A stretch of 64,000 nt of DNA from Butyricimonas faecalis (GCF_003991565.1 NZ_CP032819.1:3720001-3784000), one strand, 5' to 3'. Positions 1-10,265 are shown, counted from the stretch's first letter. Numbers and translations are program-made. Notes: a model not told the origin generated them from the sequence alone.

Positions 1-1
1 C

Positions 2-1627
2 TATGCACAGCTGTACCATAACTTTTTCAATGCCCAGCAGAAAAAGGACGACGAGCATCCTTACGGCATCGAGGAAGGCGACGAGACCAGTCTGAGACTG
101 AAGAATACCGCTTACGGTTTTGCATCCGCCATTGCCGGAGCCGTTGCGGGAGAGGGCGGTTCCGGAAGTGGCGGTTTGCTGTTGGATTACCTGAAGAAAT
201 CGGGCGGTGACATGACCGGCAGGCTCAGTGCCAATTACGGTTTCGAAGCCGGCATTGGAAACACCCGTATCCTGGAAACCTATTCGCAGGACATTACCGA
301 TCCGGAAGGTGTGGTAACTGCCGTCGAGTACGGTATCAGGATTACCGGCAACCTGAAAGTCGGGGGTGACAGCCTGCATATCGGCGGCAGGCAGTTGCTC
401 CGTTACGACGCGGACAAGGCCACCGCTACAATCAATGCCTCCCATATAGACTTTCTGGATGCGACGGTACATTCCAAAGGGGCATGGATTATCGGGGACG
501 AGGATACAGGAATATTCATCTCCCCGACACGGCTGGCCGTGGGCGGGCAGGATGTCTACCATCGTGGCAACGCCAATACGGACACGGCGGATTGGACGAT
601 GCGGGACGGCATGGTGAGACGGAATCTGACGGTGCGAGGGAGTACGGTCATGGACGGCGGACTGAAAGCCTTGCAAGGCGTGGAACTGGGCGACAAAGGG
701 AAATGTCTGCTTTCGTTTTCGGAAGAGGATGTCGCGCTCGGCGGATTCCTCTCGTTCCTGGACGGGTTCGGCATCCGGATCAGAGATGTTCCCGTACTAC
801 TCCGTACCGACAAGGACAAGATACAGTTCGGGAGTATCGGCGGTGACCTTCTTTTAGGCGGCGACCATACCCCGAAGATACGCCTGTTCTCCGGCATATC
901 GGACGTGGACGGCGAGTGCCTGATGCTTTCCCCTTACGGAAAGGCGTGTTTTCCGGGCTCGCTGACTGTCCGCCACAACTACGGCGCCGACCTGCTCTCC
1001 TCATACCGGGTAGACACTTCCGATGAAGGTATCGTTATCCACAAGCGCCTGCGAATGGGCACGGCAGAGGGATTCATGCTCTCAGGCGACAGGGAGCGCG
1101 TATCGCTTTCTTCCGAGGTAATCTACGAGGAAGAAGGCAAAAGGACGGCTATCCCTCACAGCACGGATTTTTCACACCGTCCGTCCGTGAGCTGTTATGC
1201 CCCGCAGAACCGTCACAGCGAATCATTCCATATCTGCACCGATGCCGATTTCCTTACGGTCGGCGTTCCGTTGGAAGCAGCCGGGCATATCGGAATCCAT
1301 GCGTCGCCCACCCGGATTACTGACAGAACCCTATACTTGACAGAGGCGTTACGCCTGCAAGCGGTGGAGGACGGTATCCGGCATTACGGAAACAGCGTCT
1401 TTACCGGGGCGCTCTCTTCGGAGTTCTTTTCCCCGGGCCTTTCCGGAAGCGGATGGGCTGTCCGCCGGAACCGGACGACAGGAGGCGTCTCCGCCACATT
1501 CGACGAGGTGGTGGCCCGCCGTAAGTTCCGCGCCTATGAGTTCGAGGTCAAAAAGACTTCGGTAACCAACGGTTCCTTCTGGATCAGCGACAGCTGTTCG
1601 GGAGACACCGTGGAAAAACTGTCATAA
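2..1627 (+). CDS. Phage tail fibre/structural protein, 5'-truncated by the window edge
   Basis: The frame is open from base 2 with no stop, so the gene begins outside the window and the TTG at 176 is not its start. About 541 residues are visible. The sequence is rich in short beta-type repeats (Gly-Gly, DGG, LxVGG) and ends just before the next tail gene, with a 3-base gap. It has the look of modular tail fibre or tail-tip proteins, with phrases such as VYHRGNAN and MDGGLKALQGVEL. No enzymatic motif is seen. The function is inferred from context and composition, and the exact role (fibre, collar or tip) is unknown. Confidence 0.6.
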   Translation, partial: YAQLYHNFFNAQQKKDDEHPYGIEEGDETSLRLKNTAYGFASAIAGAVAGEGGSGSGGLLLDYLKKSGGDMTGRLSANYGFEAGIGNTRILETYSQDITDPEGVVTAVEYGIRITGNLKVGGDSLHIGGRQLLRYDADKATATINASHIDFLDATVHSKGAWIIGDEDTGIFISPTRLAVGGQDVYHRGNANTDTADWTMRDGMVRRNLTVRGSTVMDGGLKALQGVELGDKGKCLLSFSEEDVALGGFLSFLDGFGIRIRDVPVLLRTDKDKIQFGSIGGDLLLGGDHTPKIRLFSGISDVDGECLMLSPYGKACFPGSLTVRHNYGADLLSSYRVDTSDEGIVIHKRLRMGTAEGFMLSGDRERVSLSSEVIYEEEGKRTAIPHSTDFSHRPSVSCYAPQNRHSESFHICTDADFLTVGVPLEAAGHIGIHASPTRITDRTLYLTEALRLQAVEDGIRHYGNSVFTGALSSEFFSPGLSGSGWAVRRNRTTGGVSATFDEVVARRKFRAYEFEVKKTSVTNGSFWISDSCSGDTVEKLS

Positions 1628-1630
1628 TCC

Positions 1631-3901
1631 ATGTCCGTATTCCGTTATCCGACATACAAGATCCGTATCGCCCCCGACTCGCAGAAGACACAGGGACTGC
1701 AAGCCGGGGATATCATCCGCAGGCAATATGCCGAACGGGAGCGTACCGTCTATTCGCTGATGTGCGTGACAGAAACCGGAACGGAGCTTGTCGGAGACAA
1801 GGACGCTCCTTATTTCATCGGGGCATTGCTGGACGGGGACGAACCGCAGGGCGGTGAACTGCTGGACTTCGTGCGGATTACCAACCTGTTCGATACGGCA
1901 CGCAGCGGAGCCTTGTACCTGACGGCTTCTGACAGCGATTCACCCTATATGGATGTCATCGACGGCATGGCGACCGAACGCTCCCTGTGCTATCCCGTCA
2001 TGGACGGAGGCATGGCGGGAGTGCCGGACAAGTCCAGATACGCCGTTTATGGCAGCATGCTGCAAACGGAATACCTGGATGCCGATTCGGAAGCGACACG
2101 CGTTGTCCGCATCATCCGCAATGCGGAACCGGCAGGAAACGCTTCCTTCGGGCTGATGCTGACATTGGAAGAACCGGTCGGATACCCGGAGCGCCTGCTG
2201 GTATCGTTCAAGGTCAGGTCTTCCAAAACATCAGGTTCCGTACCGATCCGGTTCGGCTATACGAACCGTGAAAAGACGGATGCGGAAGATGAAATCTCCA
2301 TCGGCCGGGAATGGAAGTACAAGTTATGGGTCATCACCGTGGATTACCCGGCACAGTACAGCCGGAGCCTGTTTCTTGAGCTGACATCAAGCCTGGCCTC
2401 CGAGGGGGACTGGTGCGAGGCCGCCGACCTGAACATTGTCCGTCTTGCCTCCGTATCCGCTTTCAGCGAGGCGAGCAAGGCCCGTGTGGGAAAGGTCAGC
2501 GGCATCATCGATCCGGTCTTCGGCATGTTGGATGGTTACGGGGCCTATTTCCAGAATCTCTATGCCACACGCAATGTCAATATAGCCGGCACGCTTACCG
2601 CGGGAGACGAGAACGGTTTTTCAAGCACGTTTTATGTGGGCAAAATCCACAAGAATGTCATACCCGACAGCCTGTCCTGCCGGTTCAGCCATTCGGAAGA
2701 GCTGGATGAAACATCTCCCGCCGGACTCGGGCGGTGTGTACGGATAGCCGGAGACAGTCTTCTTGGTGCGCAAAGTGCCGCCTGGCGGGAGGCTCATACA
2801 GGAGTCTGTTATTGTTTCTCAGTCTGGATAAAAGCGGAAGATACGGCAGCCATCCGGTTCTATCAAGATGAGCACCTTGTCGGTGATCGGACGGTGGCTG
2901 CCGGTAAAGGATGGGTCCGTTATAATGTCCCGTTCCTCATACGCGGGTCAGATTCCCCCGTCATGTATCTCGGCATTGCCGCTTCCGTCCCCCTGTCGTT
3001 GTCCGCCCCTCAATTGGAGGCCGGAAAGAACGTGACCCCCTATCAGGCGACCGATGAAGCCTTGTCCTACACGGACGATTACGGTGCCTGGTTCAACAAG
3101 GGAGGTATCGGGGGTACCATACAGAATCCCCTGTTGCGGCTGAACGAAGACGGCTCGATCGCTTCACGGGACGGTTCTTTCGTCATCAATCCGGACGGGA
3201 CGGGCCATTTCGCCTCGGGACGGTTCAAGTGGGGCAAGGATACCATCGAACTGCGCGGTGTGACCATCCGTTGGGAAGACCTCGATGAGGAGGCGCAGGA
3301 ACTGCTCAAGCCCCGTTCCGTCTCCCTGACAGGCGGCACGGCGTTCCATTTCAAGGACGAGCTTTCAGGCGCATGCGAGCCGGAGAATATCCCGCTTGTG
3401 GCGACCGAATACAATTTCGAGCCGGAAAGCCGGCAGTGGGAATACCTTGCCGCTGACGGCATATGGAAAGATGCCGGATGCAATGCCGCCGTGTTTGAAA
3501 TGACACCCTTGTTTCATGGCTGGGAAGGACGCGACGTGCTGACCCTCCGCTACACGGCAACATACCGTAATGAAAAAATCAGTGCGGCTCATACCTTTTT
3601 CAAACTTTACGACGGATTGCCCTCCTATACTGTTTATGTGGAGTCTGAAAACGGCACGACATTCCGCAACGGAATCGTCTCGACGGTACTCCGTGCCAGG
3701 GTATACAGGGGAGGCGAAGAAATCACGCCGCTCATTCCCGACGGCAATTTCCGCTGGATACGGACGAGCCGCGATACGGAGAACGACAGGATATGGAACG
3801 CCGCACCGCGTTACGGCAGGGAGATAGAGATAACCGGCGGGGACGTGTGGCGCAAAGCTGTTTTCGACTGTGAAGTGAATATATCAACAACATTACAATA
3901 A
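1631..3901 (+). CDS. Large phage tail fibre / host-specificity-like protein
   Basis: This 756-residue protein begins 3 bases after the previous tail gene, consistent with co-translation. The middle part (about residues 335-470) has a jelly-roll or carbohydrate-binding-like stretch (FSVWIKAEDTAAIRFYQDE, then LSAPQLEAGKNVTPY), as in tail proteins that end in sugar-binding modules. The phrases NVNIAGTLTAG and DGSFVINPDGTGHFASGRF recall the repeated fibre segments in the gene at 17287, so the two probably belong to one structural family. The C-terminal 150 residues look like Ig-type beta domains. It is probably receptor-contacting or tail-tip structural. No catalytic residues are recognisable. 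Confidence 0.6.
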   Translation: MSVFRYPTYKIRIAPDSQKTQGLQAGDIIRRQYAERERTVYSLMCVTETGTELVGDKDAPYFIGALLDGDEPQGGELLDFVRITNLFDTARSGALYLTASDSDSPYMDVIDGMATERSLCYPVMDGGMAGVPDKSRYAVYGSMLQTEYLDADSEATRVVRIIRNAEPAGNASFGLMLTLEEPVGYPERLLVSFKVRSSKTSGSVPIRFGYTNREKTDAEDEISIGREWKYKLWVITVDYPAQYSRSLFLELTSSLASEGDWCEAADLNIVRLASVSAFSEASKARVGKVSGIIDPVFGMLDGYGAYFQNLYATRNVNIAGTLTAGDENGFSSTFYVGKIHKNVIPDSLSCRFSHSEELDETSPAGLGRCVRIAGDSLLGAQSAAWREAHTGVCYCFSVWIKAEDTAAIRFYQDEHLVGDRTVAAGKGWVRYNVPFLIRGSDSPVMYLGIAASVPLSLSAPQLEAGKNVTPYQATDEALSYTDDYGAWFNKGGIGGTIQNPLLRLNEDGSIASRDGSFVINPDGTGHFASGRFKWGKDTIELRGVTIRWEDLDEEAQELLKPRSVSLTGGTAFHFKDELSGACEPENIPLVATEYNFEPESRQWEYLAADGIWKDAGCNAAVFEMTPLFHGWEGRDVLTLRYTATYRNEKISAAHTFFKLYDGLPSYTVYVESENGTTFRNGIVSTVLRARVYRGGEEITPLIPDGNFRWIRTSRDTENDRIWNAAPRYGREIEITGGDVWRKAVFDCEVNISTTLQ

Positions 3902-3905
3902 GCAT

Positions 3906-5216
3906 ATGGCAATTAAAGTAGCACGCGGACAAGTCACCATCATCGACCAGAATGATGCTGTCTCCTTACAGGCGTTTATCGGTTCCTCGCAACCGCTGAC
4001 CCAGGTGTTCAACAAGGATACCGGCGCGTATGCCCCCTCGTGGGCGGCATCCCCGTACCTGATATTGACCCCTTCTCTGTTTGTCAGCGGCAAGGCGGCC
4101 GTAGACCAGATCTCATCCGTCGGCAACGCGGCGACATTGACAGCCGGTGTCAAGAGCGGTTCCGCCAAATGGTACAAGGACGGCACGGTCATAACTTCCG
4201 GACAGGACAGCTGTACGATCGGCGCCGCTTCCGCCAAATACGCCCTGACCGTCAAGGCCAACCACATGACCGTTTCCGCCCCGCAGGTACGGTATACTTT
4301 CGAGGCAATCTACATCGATGCCAACGGGCTGGAGATTCCTTTCCGTGCGGAGGTACAGTTCACCCAGCACCTGAACGCCGGAGCGATGATCGCCGCCGTG
4401 GCGTATGCACCCGACGGCATCGTATTCAAGAACGACGAGGTGGCGACGCTCAGGGCGCATTGCGACCTGTGGCGCGGAGCCTCTATCGACACGACGAACG
4501 TCACCTACGCGTGGGGCATCAAGGATTCGGCGGTATTCGCGGGCACGACACTGACAGCTGCCGCGGCAGCCGGAGCCACGACCATAACGGTCGCTTCGGT
4601 AATGAACATGGAGGCGGGAGGCAGGATAACCATAGGATCGGCACAGTACACCATTTCGGCAGTCAACGCCTCCACGAAGGTCGTGACGCTGACCTCCGCA
4701 CTGAGTGCCGCAGCCGCATCGGGAGCCGCCGTTTCGTGTCCCTACTACAACTCCATGCTGGGTGCCGGCTGGGCATGCCTTACCTCGACCAATCCTCGGG
4801 GCGTGACGGCAGGCTGGACGACAAACGAAATCACGATTACGGCAGATGCCGTTCTCAACTTCGAGACCTTCAAGTGCGCCATCAAGGATACGGACACCTC
4901 GGCGGGCAACGCCTCGGCGAACAAGGTCGTCTGCGACATCATCTCCTTCACGGATATGTCCGACCCCATCACGGTTGATCTGGTCAGCCAGAAGGGGTTC
5001 ACCATCAAGAACAACGGCAATGACGTGGATGCCAAAGCCGTGTTATACAGGGGCGGTGAGGAAATCGACACGGGCGGGACAGCTTATACCTATACATGGA
5101 AACTGTGGAACTCTGCCGGGACTTCCGTCGTGAAGACCTACACGGGAAAATCCATCACGGTCTCGAAAGCCGATGTGACGGGGAAAGGCGTGCTGATGTG
5201 CGAGGTATCGAAATAA
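3906..5216 (+). CDS. Phage tail protein with Ig-like domains
   Basis: 436 residues starting MAIKVARGQVTI. The same N-terminal pattern (MAKILIARGQATI) opens the large fibre gene at 17287, so both may use this segment to attach to the same tail component. The rest is Thr/Ala-rich beta sequence with Ig-like character, including a repeat-like stretch TLTAAAAAGATTITVASV near residue 220 of the kind seen in phage tail surface domains. It starts 4 bases after the preceding gene. It is the last + strand phage gene before the inserted B12 locus and is followed by a convergent hairpin at 5240-5270. Confidence 0.55.
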   Translation: MAIKVARGQVTIIDQNDAVSLQAFIGSSQPLTQVFNKDTGAYAPSWAASPYLILTPSLFVSGKAAVDQISSVGNAATLTAGVKSGSAKWYKDGTVITSGQDSCTIGAASAKYALTVKANHMTVSAPQVRYTFEAIYIDANGLEIPFRAEVQFTQHLNAGAMIAAVAYAPDGIVFKNDEVATLRAHCDLWRGASIDTTNVTYAWGIKDSAVFAGTTLTAAAAAGATTITVASVMNMEAGGRITIGSAQYTISAVNASTKVVTLTSALSAAAASGAAVSCPYYNSMLGAGWACLTSTNPRGVTAGWTTNEITITADAVLNFETFKCAIKDTDTSAGNASANKVVCDIISFTDMSDPITVDLVSQKGFTIKNNGNDVDAKAVLYRGGEEIDTGGTAYTYTWKLWNSAGTSVVKTYTGKSITVSKADVTGKGVLMCEVSK

Positions 5217-5239
5217 ACGACATGTCTTACAACGAATAC

Positions 5240-5270
5240 GAGGGTGCCAAATACTTTTTGGGACACCCTC
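5240..5270. terminator. Hairpin between convergent tail gene and B12 operon
   Basis: GAGGGTG at 5240-5246 pairs with CACCCTC at 5264-5270 around a loop that contains a T-run. It lies between the stop codon of the + strand tail gene (5216) and the stop of the - strand ABC ATPase (5302), so it can serve both directions. No long U-tract follows, so efficiency is uncertain. Confidence 0.4.
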
Positions 5271-5301
5271 ATTGCGTCTGACGTGTTTCCCGACAGGAAA
5301 G

Positions 5302-6066
5302 TCAGTCTCTTGGCATGGATTTCACGATCCCGCTCACGGGGTCGAATTGTACGGCGGCATTGTTGAACAGCCGCTCGATATGCCCGCTGCGGATCATTTC
5401 GGAGGTCGGCAGACAGTGAAGGACGGGCGTATCGATAAGGGCTATTCTGTCACTCAGCGAGAGGGCTATATCCAGTTCGTGAGTGGAGAACAGAATGCAT
5501 TTGCCCTCAGCATGCGCTAACCGTGCGAGCAGGGAACACAATTCGTAACGGTTGGGCATGTCAAGAAACGAGGTCGGCTCGTCCAACAGGATGACGGGCG
5601 TTTCCTGAGCCAGAGCACGGGCTATCATAATGCGCTGGCATTCACCGTCCGACATCTTATCCATCGTGCGGCCGGCATACGCCTCCATTCCGACCGAAGA
5701 GAGCGACCGCATGACGATTTCCCTATCTTGAGGCTGCATGCGGCCGATCCAGTTGGTGTAAGGGGCGCGGCCGATAGCCACGACATCCTCGCACCGCAGG
5801 TTGGCGATGCGTGTGCGCTCGGTCGTGACAAATGCCAGTTGCCTTGCCTTCTCCGGAGTTCTCATGTTTGCGATACAATGTCCGTCGAGCAGGATTTTAC
5901 CGCAATAATTATGATTCAGTCCGGCTATGGCACGGAGAAGTGTAGATTTCCCCGTGCCGTTCCTGCCAATAAGGGCAGTCAGCTGTCCTCTTTTGAAAGA
6001 GGCATCGACCTTATCGAGAAGCCTCTTCTCTGCGTAGCCTATGGAAAAATCGCACAGTTCTATCAT
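5302..6066 (-). CDS. btuD: Cobalamin/Fe-siderophore family ABC transporter ATPase (BtuD-like)
   Basis: This 254-residue ATPase powers import through the FecCD-type permease encoded next to it. Walker A GRNGTGKST is at about residues 34-42, the signature is MSDGE (about 138-142), Walker B VILLDEP is at 158-164, and the H-loop His is in STHELD near 196. The signature has Asp where LSGGE is usual, a variation also seen in other Bacteroidetes iron/B12 transporters. Its start overlaps the stop of the permease gene by 4 bases (ATGA), showing coupled translation. It is the last gene of the riboswitch-headed operon. By sequence alone it could serve haem or siderophores. The operon and cobalamin riboswitch argue for B12. 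Confidence 0.88.
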   Translation of the reverse strand: MIELCDFSIGYAEKRLLDKVDASFKRGQLTALIGRNGTGKSTLLRAIAGLNHNYCGKILLDGHCIANMRTPEKARQLAFVTTERTRIANLRCEDVVAIGRAPYTNWIGRMQPQDREIVMRSLSSVGMEAYAGRTMDKMSDGECQRIMIARALAQETPVILLDEPTSFLDMPNRYELCSLLARLAHAEGKCILFSTHELDIALSLSDRIALIDTPVLHCLPTSEMIRSGHIERLFNNAAVQFDPVSGIVKSMPRD

Positions 6067-7043
6067 ACCGTCATCGATTTATTGCGTAAAACCACCCATA
6101 CGACTATCGGGATTCCCAGCAGTGCGGTAATGGCATTTACGGGCAAAGTGAACATTTTGGAAACGATATCGCAAAGAAGCAATACCGCCGCCCCCGAGAG
6201 AAGGGTTCCCGGCAGGAGCACGCGGTGGTCGGCCTCGCGGAAGAGCATCCGCGCGACGTGAGGCATGGCAAGACCGATGAAGCCGATCGGGCCGCAGAAA
6301 GCCGTTACCGTGCCGGCCAGCAGCGTCGTCGAGAGAAACAGCAGACCGCGCGAACGGCGGATATTCAGTCCCATCGTTACGGCATATTCCTCGCCGAAGA
6401 GCAGGAGGTTGAGCGGTTTGATCGTCCATACGGCCAGCAGCAACCCGACGATGACCGACGGAAGGAGGATGGCGAGCTGCGGCACCGTCACGTCGCCGAG
6501 CGACCCCATCGTCCAGATGACGAACGCCTTTAACGCCTCCTCTTTGCTCAGATATTGCAATATCTGCACGACAGCGCTCACGCCTGACGAGAACATCATA
6601 CCCAAAATCAATATCACCATAATGTCCTTTATGCGGTGTCCGACGGCAGCGATTACGAGCAGCACGACGGCCGCACCCAGCCAAGCCGCTCCGGCGATGC
6701 CTATCGACGAGCCGACGCCTGCCAGCACCACGAGCGCCACGCCGAGGCTTGCACCCGAGCTGATGCCCAGCACGTAGGGGCCGGCCAGCGGATTGCGGAA
6801 CAATGTCTGCATCTGCAAGCCGCTGACCGATAGCGCCGCCCCGGCCAGCAGAGCCACAACCGCCTTTATCAGCCGTATGTTCAGTACGATTTTCGCCGTA
6901 GTCCGCGGGCAGTCGCCGCCCGTCAGGGCCGCCCATACGTCGCCGACGGGAATGCGAACCGCGCCCACAGCCAAATCCAACAGGAAGAGGCCGACCGTAA
7001 GCACGGACAACGCGGTGAACAGGATGACGGGGCGTGAACGCAT
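6063..7043 (-). CDS. btuC: FecCD-family ABC transporter permease (BtuC-like)
   Basis: 326 residues with about nine to ten hydrophobic segments, the usual size for BtuC/FecC/FhuB half-permeases. The family landmark RNPLAGPYVLGISSGASLG is near residues 84-102 and is followed by the Gly/Ala/Val-rich helix typical of these importers. It sits directly between btuF (adjacent, no gap) and btuD (4-base overlap). The product is an inner-membrane channel that would form the C2D2 complex with BtuD and receive cobalamin from BtuF. Substrate assignment rests on the locus. Confidence 0.88.
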   Translation of the reverse strand: MRSRPVILFTALSVLTVGLFLLDLAVGAVRIPVGDVWAALTGGDCPRTTAKIVLNIRLIKAVVALLAGAALSVSGLQMQTLFRNPLAGPYVLGISSGASLGVALVVLAGVGSSIGIAGAAWLGAAVVLLVIAAVGHRIKDIMVILILGMMFSSGVSAVVQILQYLSKEEALKAFVIWTMGSLGDVTVPQLAILLPSVIVGLLLAVWTIKPLNLLLFGEEYAVTMGLNIRRSRGLLFLSTTLLAGTVTAFCGPIGFIGLAMPHVARMLFREADHRVLLPGTLLSGAAVLLLCDIVSKMFTLPVNAITALLGIPIVVWVVLRNKSMTV

Positions 7044-8183
7044 CTATTTCAGTTGTTTGTAGTATACGAAATCTTCTTCGACCAACTCGGGGTGGAATAT
7101 CTTCACGAGGTCGCGCAGAAGAAGGTCGGGATTCACGATGGCCGATTCGTAGTAGTCGTTGCCTCCGGCGGCATTGGTGCGGGCGTTGTTGTTATAGACA
7201 TAGCCGTTTCGGACGCAGCGGGTATCGGCGAACTTCGGGCAGGCGGCTTTCAGTTCGTCGAGTGTGTTCGCCATGCCGACGTTCAGCCACATATCGGCCT
7301 CCGAAGCGAGCAGGTATGCCTCCTCCAAGTCGATAGGCGTCGAAGAGTTGCCCGTGTTCTTCTTGTAGATGTAGTCGCCTCCGGCGTCGGTAATCAGCCG
7401 CACGGCATAGTTTTCCGTCGAGGGCATGAACCACGAATCGCCGTAGGGCGTATTGAGCATGACCGACGGGGCATCGAGAACGGCACCGGACACTTTCTGT
7501 TTCAGCGCATTGTATCGGATCGGAATATCCGCGAATACCTTTTCGCCCTTCGCGCGTTTCCCGACGACCTCCGAAAGCGCCACCAGCCATTCGGCTTTGC
7601 CCAGCGGAGATTCTTCGAGATAATCGCCGACATACATGAACGGGATGCCGAGCTCCTTGAGTTTGCTCTCCATCGCACTGGCCCCGTTCACGCCGAAAAG
7701 CAGCACAAGGTCAGGGTCGAGCGACAACAGAAGTTCATAATTGATATTTCCCTCGTAACCCACGTCGCCGATGCTGTCGCGGCGTGCCTGAATGTCGGGA
7801 TTGGAGATATAGTCGAGTCCCGAAACGCCGACCACACGTGCCGTCTCGCCGATGGCGTCGAGCATGGCGATATGGGTCGAGGACATCGCCACGATGCGCT
7901 GCGCATCCCCTTCGAGGACCTGCCCGTCGAAACCCTCGGGAACGGGTTCCCCGTTACGGGAGATGAACAACCGGGTGGTGACGCTATCCGCGCCCTGCCA
8001 CGGATTCATGACGGAAACCAGCACGCTCTGTCTGCCGTCTGCTCTTTCAATCTTGAATCCCGAGGCATATTCGGGAGCGTAAAGCTGTTTGTTGAAATCG
8101 GCAAGTTGGGAACTCTTGCCACGACAGCCTGCAAATGCCAGCGCAAGCAGCACCATCAGGCTCAAATTCTTTAATACTTTCAT
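7044..8183 (-). CDS. btuF: Periplasmic corrinoid/iron-chelate binding lipoprotein (BtuF-like)
   Basis: 379 residues. The N-terminus MKVLKNLSLMVLLALAFAGC is a lipoprotein signal with the lipobox Cys at residue 20. The body has the helical-backbone binding-protein pattern: IVAMSSTHIAMLDAIGE, then LLLSLDPDLVLLFG, then a C-terminal lobe with LASEADMWLNVG. Its stop lies next to the permease start. It is the expected carrier from the TonB receptor to BtuCD. It is longer than E. coli BtuF, as is usual for Bacteroidetes members, which begin with an extra beta-rich segment of about 80 residues. Confidence 0.82.
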   Translation of the reverse strand: MKVLKNLSLMVLLALAFAGCRGKSSQLADFNKQLYAPEYASGFKIERADGRQSVLVSVMNPWQGADSVTTRLFISRNGEPVPEGFDGQVLEGDAQRIVAMSSTHIAMLDAIGETARVVGVSGLDYISNPDIQARRDSIGDVGYEGNINYELLLSLDPDLVLLFGVNGASAMESKLKELGIPFMYVGDYLEESPLGKAEWLVALSEVVGKRAKGEKVFADIPIRYNALKQKVSGAVLDAPSVMLNTPYGDSWFMPSTENYAVRLITDAGGDYIYKKNTGNSSTPIDLEEAYLLASEADMWLNVGMANTLDELKAACPKFADTRCVRNGYVYNNNARTNAAGGNDYYESAIVNPDLLLRDLVKIFHPELVEEDFVYYKQLK

Positions 8184-8207
8184 ATCATTACCTTATTTAC
8201 GTTTACA

Positions 8208-10265
8208 TTATTTTCTGCTTTTCCCGAATTTCGGGGTGATGCCGATGAAGAACTCGAAGTTGATGCCGGGCATAGGACGCGACAGCACCGAGAGATAGTC
8301 CTCGTTGAACAGGTTATTGACGGCAAGTTTCAACTGTACATCCAGCGGTTTGAACGACAGCATTTTCTCCAGTGAGATATTGCTCATGAAATACCGGGGC
8401 AGGTGGCCTGTCAGCGTGTAATCGTTGCTCGACATGGTGAAACGTTCCGAGTAGTAAGCCCACTTGTAGAGGAACGCCCACGTCCGCCATGACAGCCGTC
8501 CTGTCAGCGAGGCGGAGTGCTCCGGCACGTAAGGCAGTTGTTTTCCCACCGACTGGTCGGCGGGCGACATCTTTTCGCCCTCGTTGATGGAGGGGGTCCA
8601 CGAATAGGAACCGTTCAGGTCTATCAGCCAGTCCTTTGCCGGCTGCACGGCAAGGTTGGCCTTCACTTCGACACCGTAGGCATGGACTTTCTTCACGTTG
8701 CGCGGCGAGAAGAACCCCTTGGTCGTCGGCAGCCAGATGATCCAGTCGTCGATGTAGGAGTCGAACCAGCTTGCGCTGCCGCCCAGTTTATATACCCCCT
8801 TTTTGCCGACATCGAAACTCACTCCGGCGTCATAGCTGAAGCCGTGTTCGTTTTTAAGGTCGGGGTTGCCGCCCGGCAGAAAGTAGAGGTCGTTCAAAGT
8901 CGGAAAACGATAGTTGCGCGATACGGAGGCTTTCACCATCACGTTCCCTTTGCGCGAAATCAGTCCGTCGATGAAGAATGCCGGGATGAGCGGAGCCCAT
9001 TTGTCGCCCGACATCTCCTCGCGCAAGACCAGCGACAAGCCCAACGGCTCGACAGGCTGCCATTTGGCCGATACAGAACCGGAGAGCTCGACACGCCCCT
9101 TGTCATATCCGACGACGGCTTTGTTGCCATCCTGAAGGATGATGTTCTTGTCTTCGCTGCGCACGAGATGCTGGTACACGGATACGTTCGAGGTGAAGAA
9201 CCATTTCCTGCCGGGCGAGTATTCCGCTTCCGCCTGTCCGTAGAACGTGTTTATCTTGCTCCGCGAACGGGTCATGGAGGCCCAGTTGTCCGGCGCCACC
9301 TCACGACGGTAGTCGTAGGCCATCCACGTATGGATATAACCGCCTTTCACGCCGACTTTCCATTTCTCTTTGATATGGTCCCATGACAGGACACCACGAA
9401 ACGTCTGCTCCCGCTGGCGGTTCTCGAAGGCGGTCTCATCGCCGTAATCGGTCGTGAGCATCGGCAGTTCCCGGTTGGAGTTGATATACCATGCGTTCAA
9501 CCCGAAACGGTCGCCTTTCAGGGTGTTGTAATATACCTCCTGCAACAGGTGCAGGTCCTTGAACGAACCCGATCGGTTGCGTTCCTTGGGATGATACTGT
9601 CCGATGATGTTCTTCTCCTCGTCGTAGATATTTATCTTCTTGTCGTGGTTGGTGTACTTGTAATCGTTGGGCGACGACGAATAGACCGCGCGGGTCGAGA
9701 CCTGCCATCGGTCGCTGCCGTAGGTGAAGCGGGCGAACTCGTCGAACGTGCGGAACGACCCGATGCCCTGCACGTATTGGGCATGGAAGCCCTCGCCGAC
9801 CTGCGGCGTAGTACCGAGTTTGACAAGTCCGCCGAGTCCGCCGCCCGTTTCATTCACCGACGACGTGCCATGAAGCAGCGAGGCCTGATCTATGAAGTAG
9901 GACGGTATGGTGGAAAAGTCGGTCATACCCAGCATGGGATTGTTGATGCGCATGCCGTTCCACGTCACCTGCGTGTGGCTGGGCGACGTGCCGCGGAAAG
10001 CAACGGTGGAGAGCGTGGCGCGTCCGTAACTCTTGACGAACACGGACGAATTGAACGTCAGAATGTCGGCCATCGATAAGGCAATGTTCTCTTTCAGTGC
10101 GAGCGAGTCGAACTTCGTCTTCTGCACGCCGATTTCTTTCATCGGGCGTTTGCCCCACACCGTGACCTCGTCTATCTGGTGGATGCGTCGTGTGATTCCC
10201 TGCGCGGACAATACGGACGGACAGACGAGCAGTAGCGAGAAAAGTATGTATTTCGTATAAATCAT
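8208..10265 (-). CDS. btuB: TonB-dependent outer membrane receptor (BtuB-like)
   Basis: 685 residues: a signal peptide, a TonB-box-like segment IDEVTVWGKR, a plug domain (about 45-165, with VAFRGTSPSHTQVTWNGMRI and a Gly-rich end GGGLGGLVKLG) and a 22-strand-type barrel ending in FFIGITPKF followed by a short basic tail. It has no N-terminal carboxypeptidase-like extension, unlike SusC proteins and like BtuB. Its start codon overlaps the stop of the transposase-like gene by 4 bases (ATGA). With the BtuG-like propeller encoded upstream it would form the surface B12 capture and import complex. Iron chelates are the alternative substrate. Confidence 0.85.
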   Translation of the reverse strand: MIYTKYILFSLLLVCPSVLSAQGITRRIHQIDEVTVWGKRPMKEIGVQKTKFDSLALKENIALSMADILTFNSSVFVKSYGRATLSTVAFRGTSPSHTQVTWNGMRINNPMLGMTDFSTIPSYFIDQASLLHGTSSVNETGGGLGGLVKLGTTPQVGEGFHAQYVQGIGSFRTFDEFARFTYGSDRWQVSTRAVYSSSPNDYKYTNHDKKINIYDEEKNIIGQYHPKERNRSGSFKDLHLLQEVYYNTLKGDRFGLNAWYINSNRELPMLTTDYGDETAFENRQREQTFRGVLSWDHIKEKWKVGVKGGYIHTWMAYDYRREVAPDNWASMTRSRSKINTFYGQAEAEYSPGRKWFFTSNVSVYQHLVRSEDKNIILQDGNKAVVGYDKGRVELSGSVSAKWQPVEPLGLSLVLREEMSGDKWAPLIPAFFIDGLISRKGNVMVKASVSRNYRFPTLNDLYFLPGGNPDLKNEHGFSYDAGVSFDVGKKGVYKLGGSASWFDSYIDDWIIWLPTTKGFFSPRNVKKVHAYGVEVKANLAVQPAKDWLIDLNGSYSWTPSINEGEKMSPADQSVGKQLPYVPEHSASLTGRLSWRTWAFLYKWAYYSERFTMSSNDYTLTGHLPRYFMSNISLEKMLSFKPLDVQLKLAVNNLFNEDYLSVLSRPMPGINFEFFIGITPKFGKSRK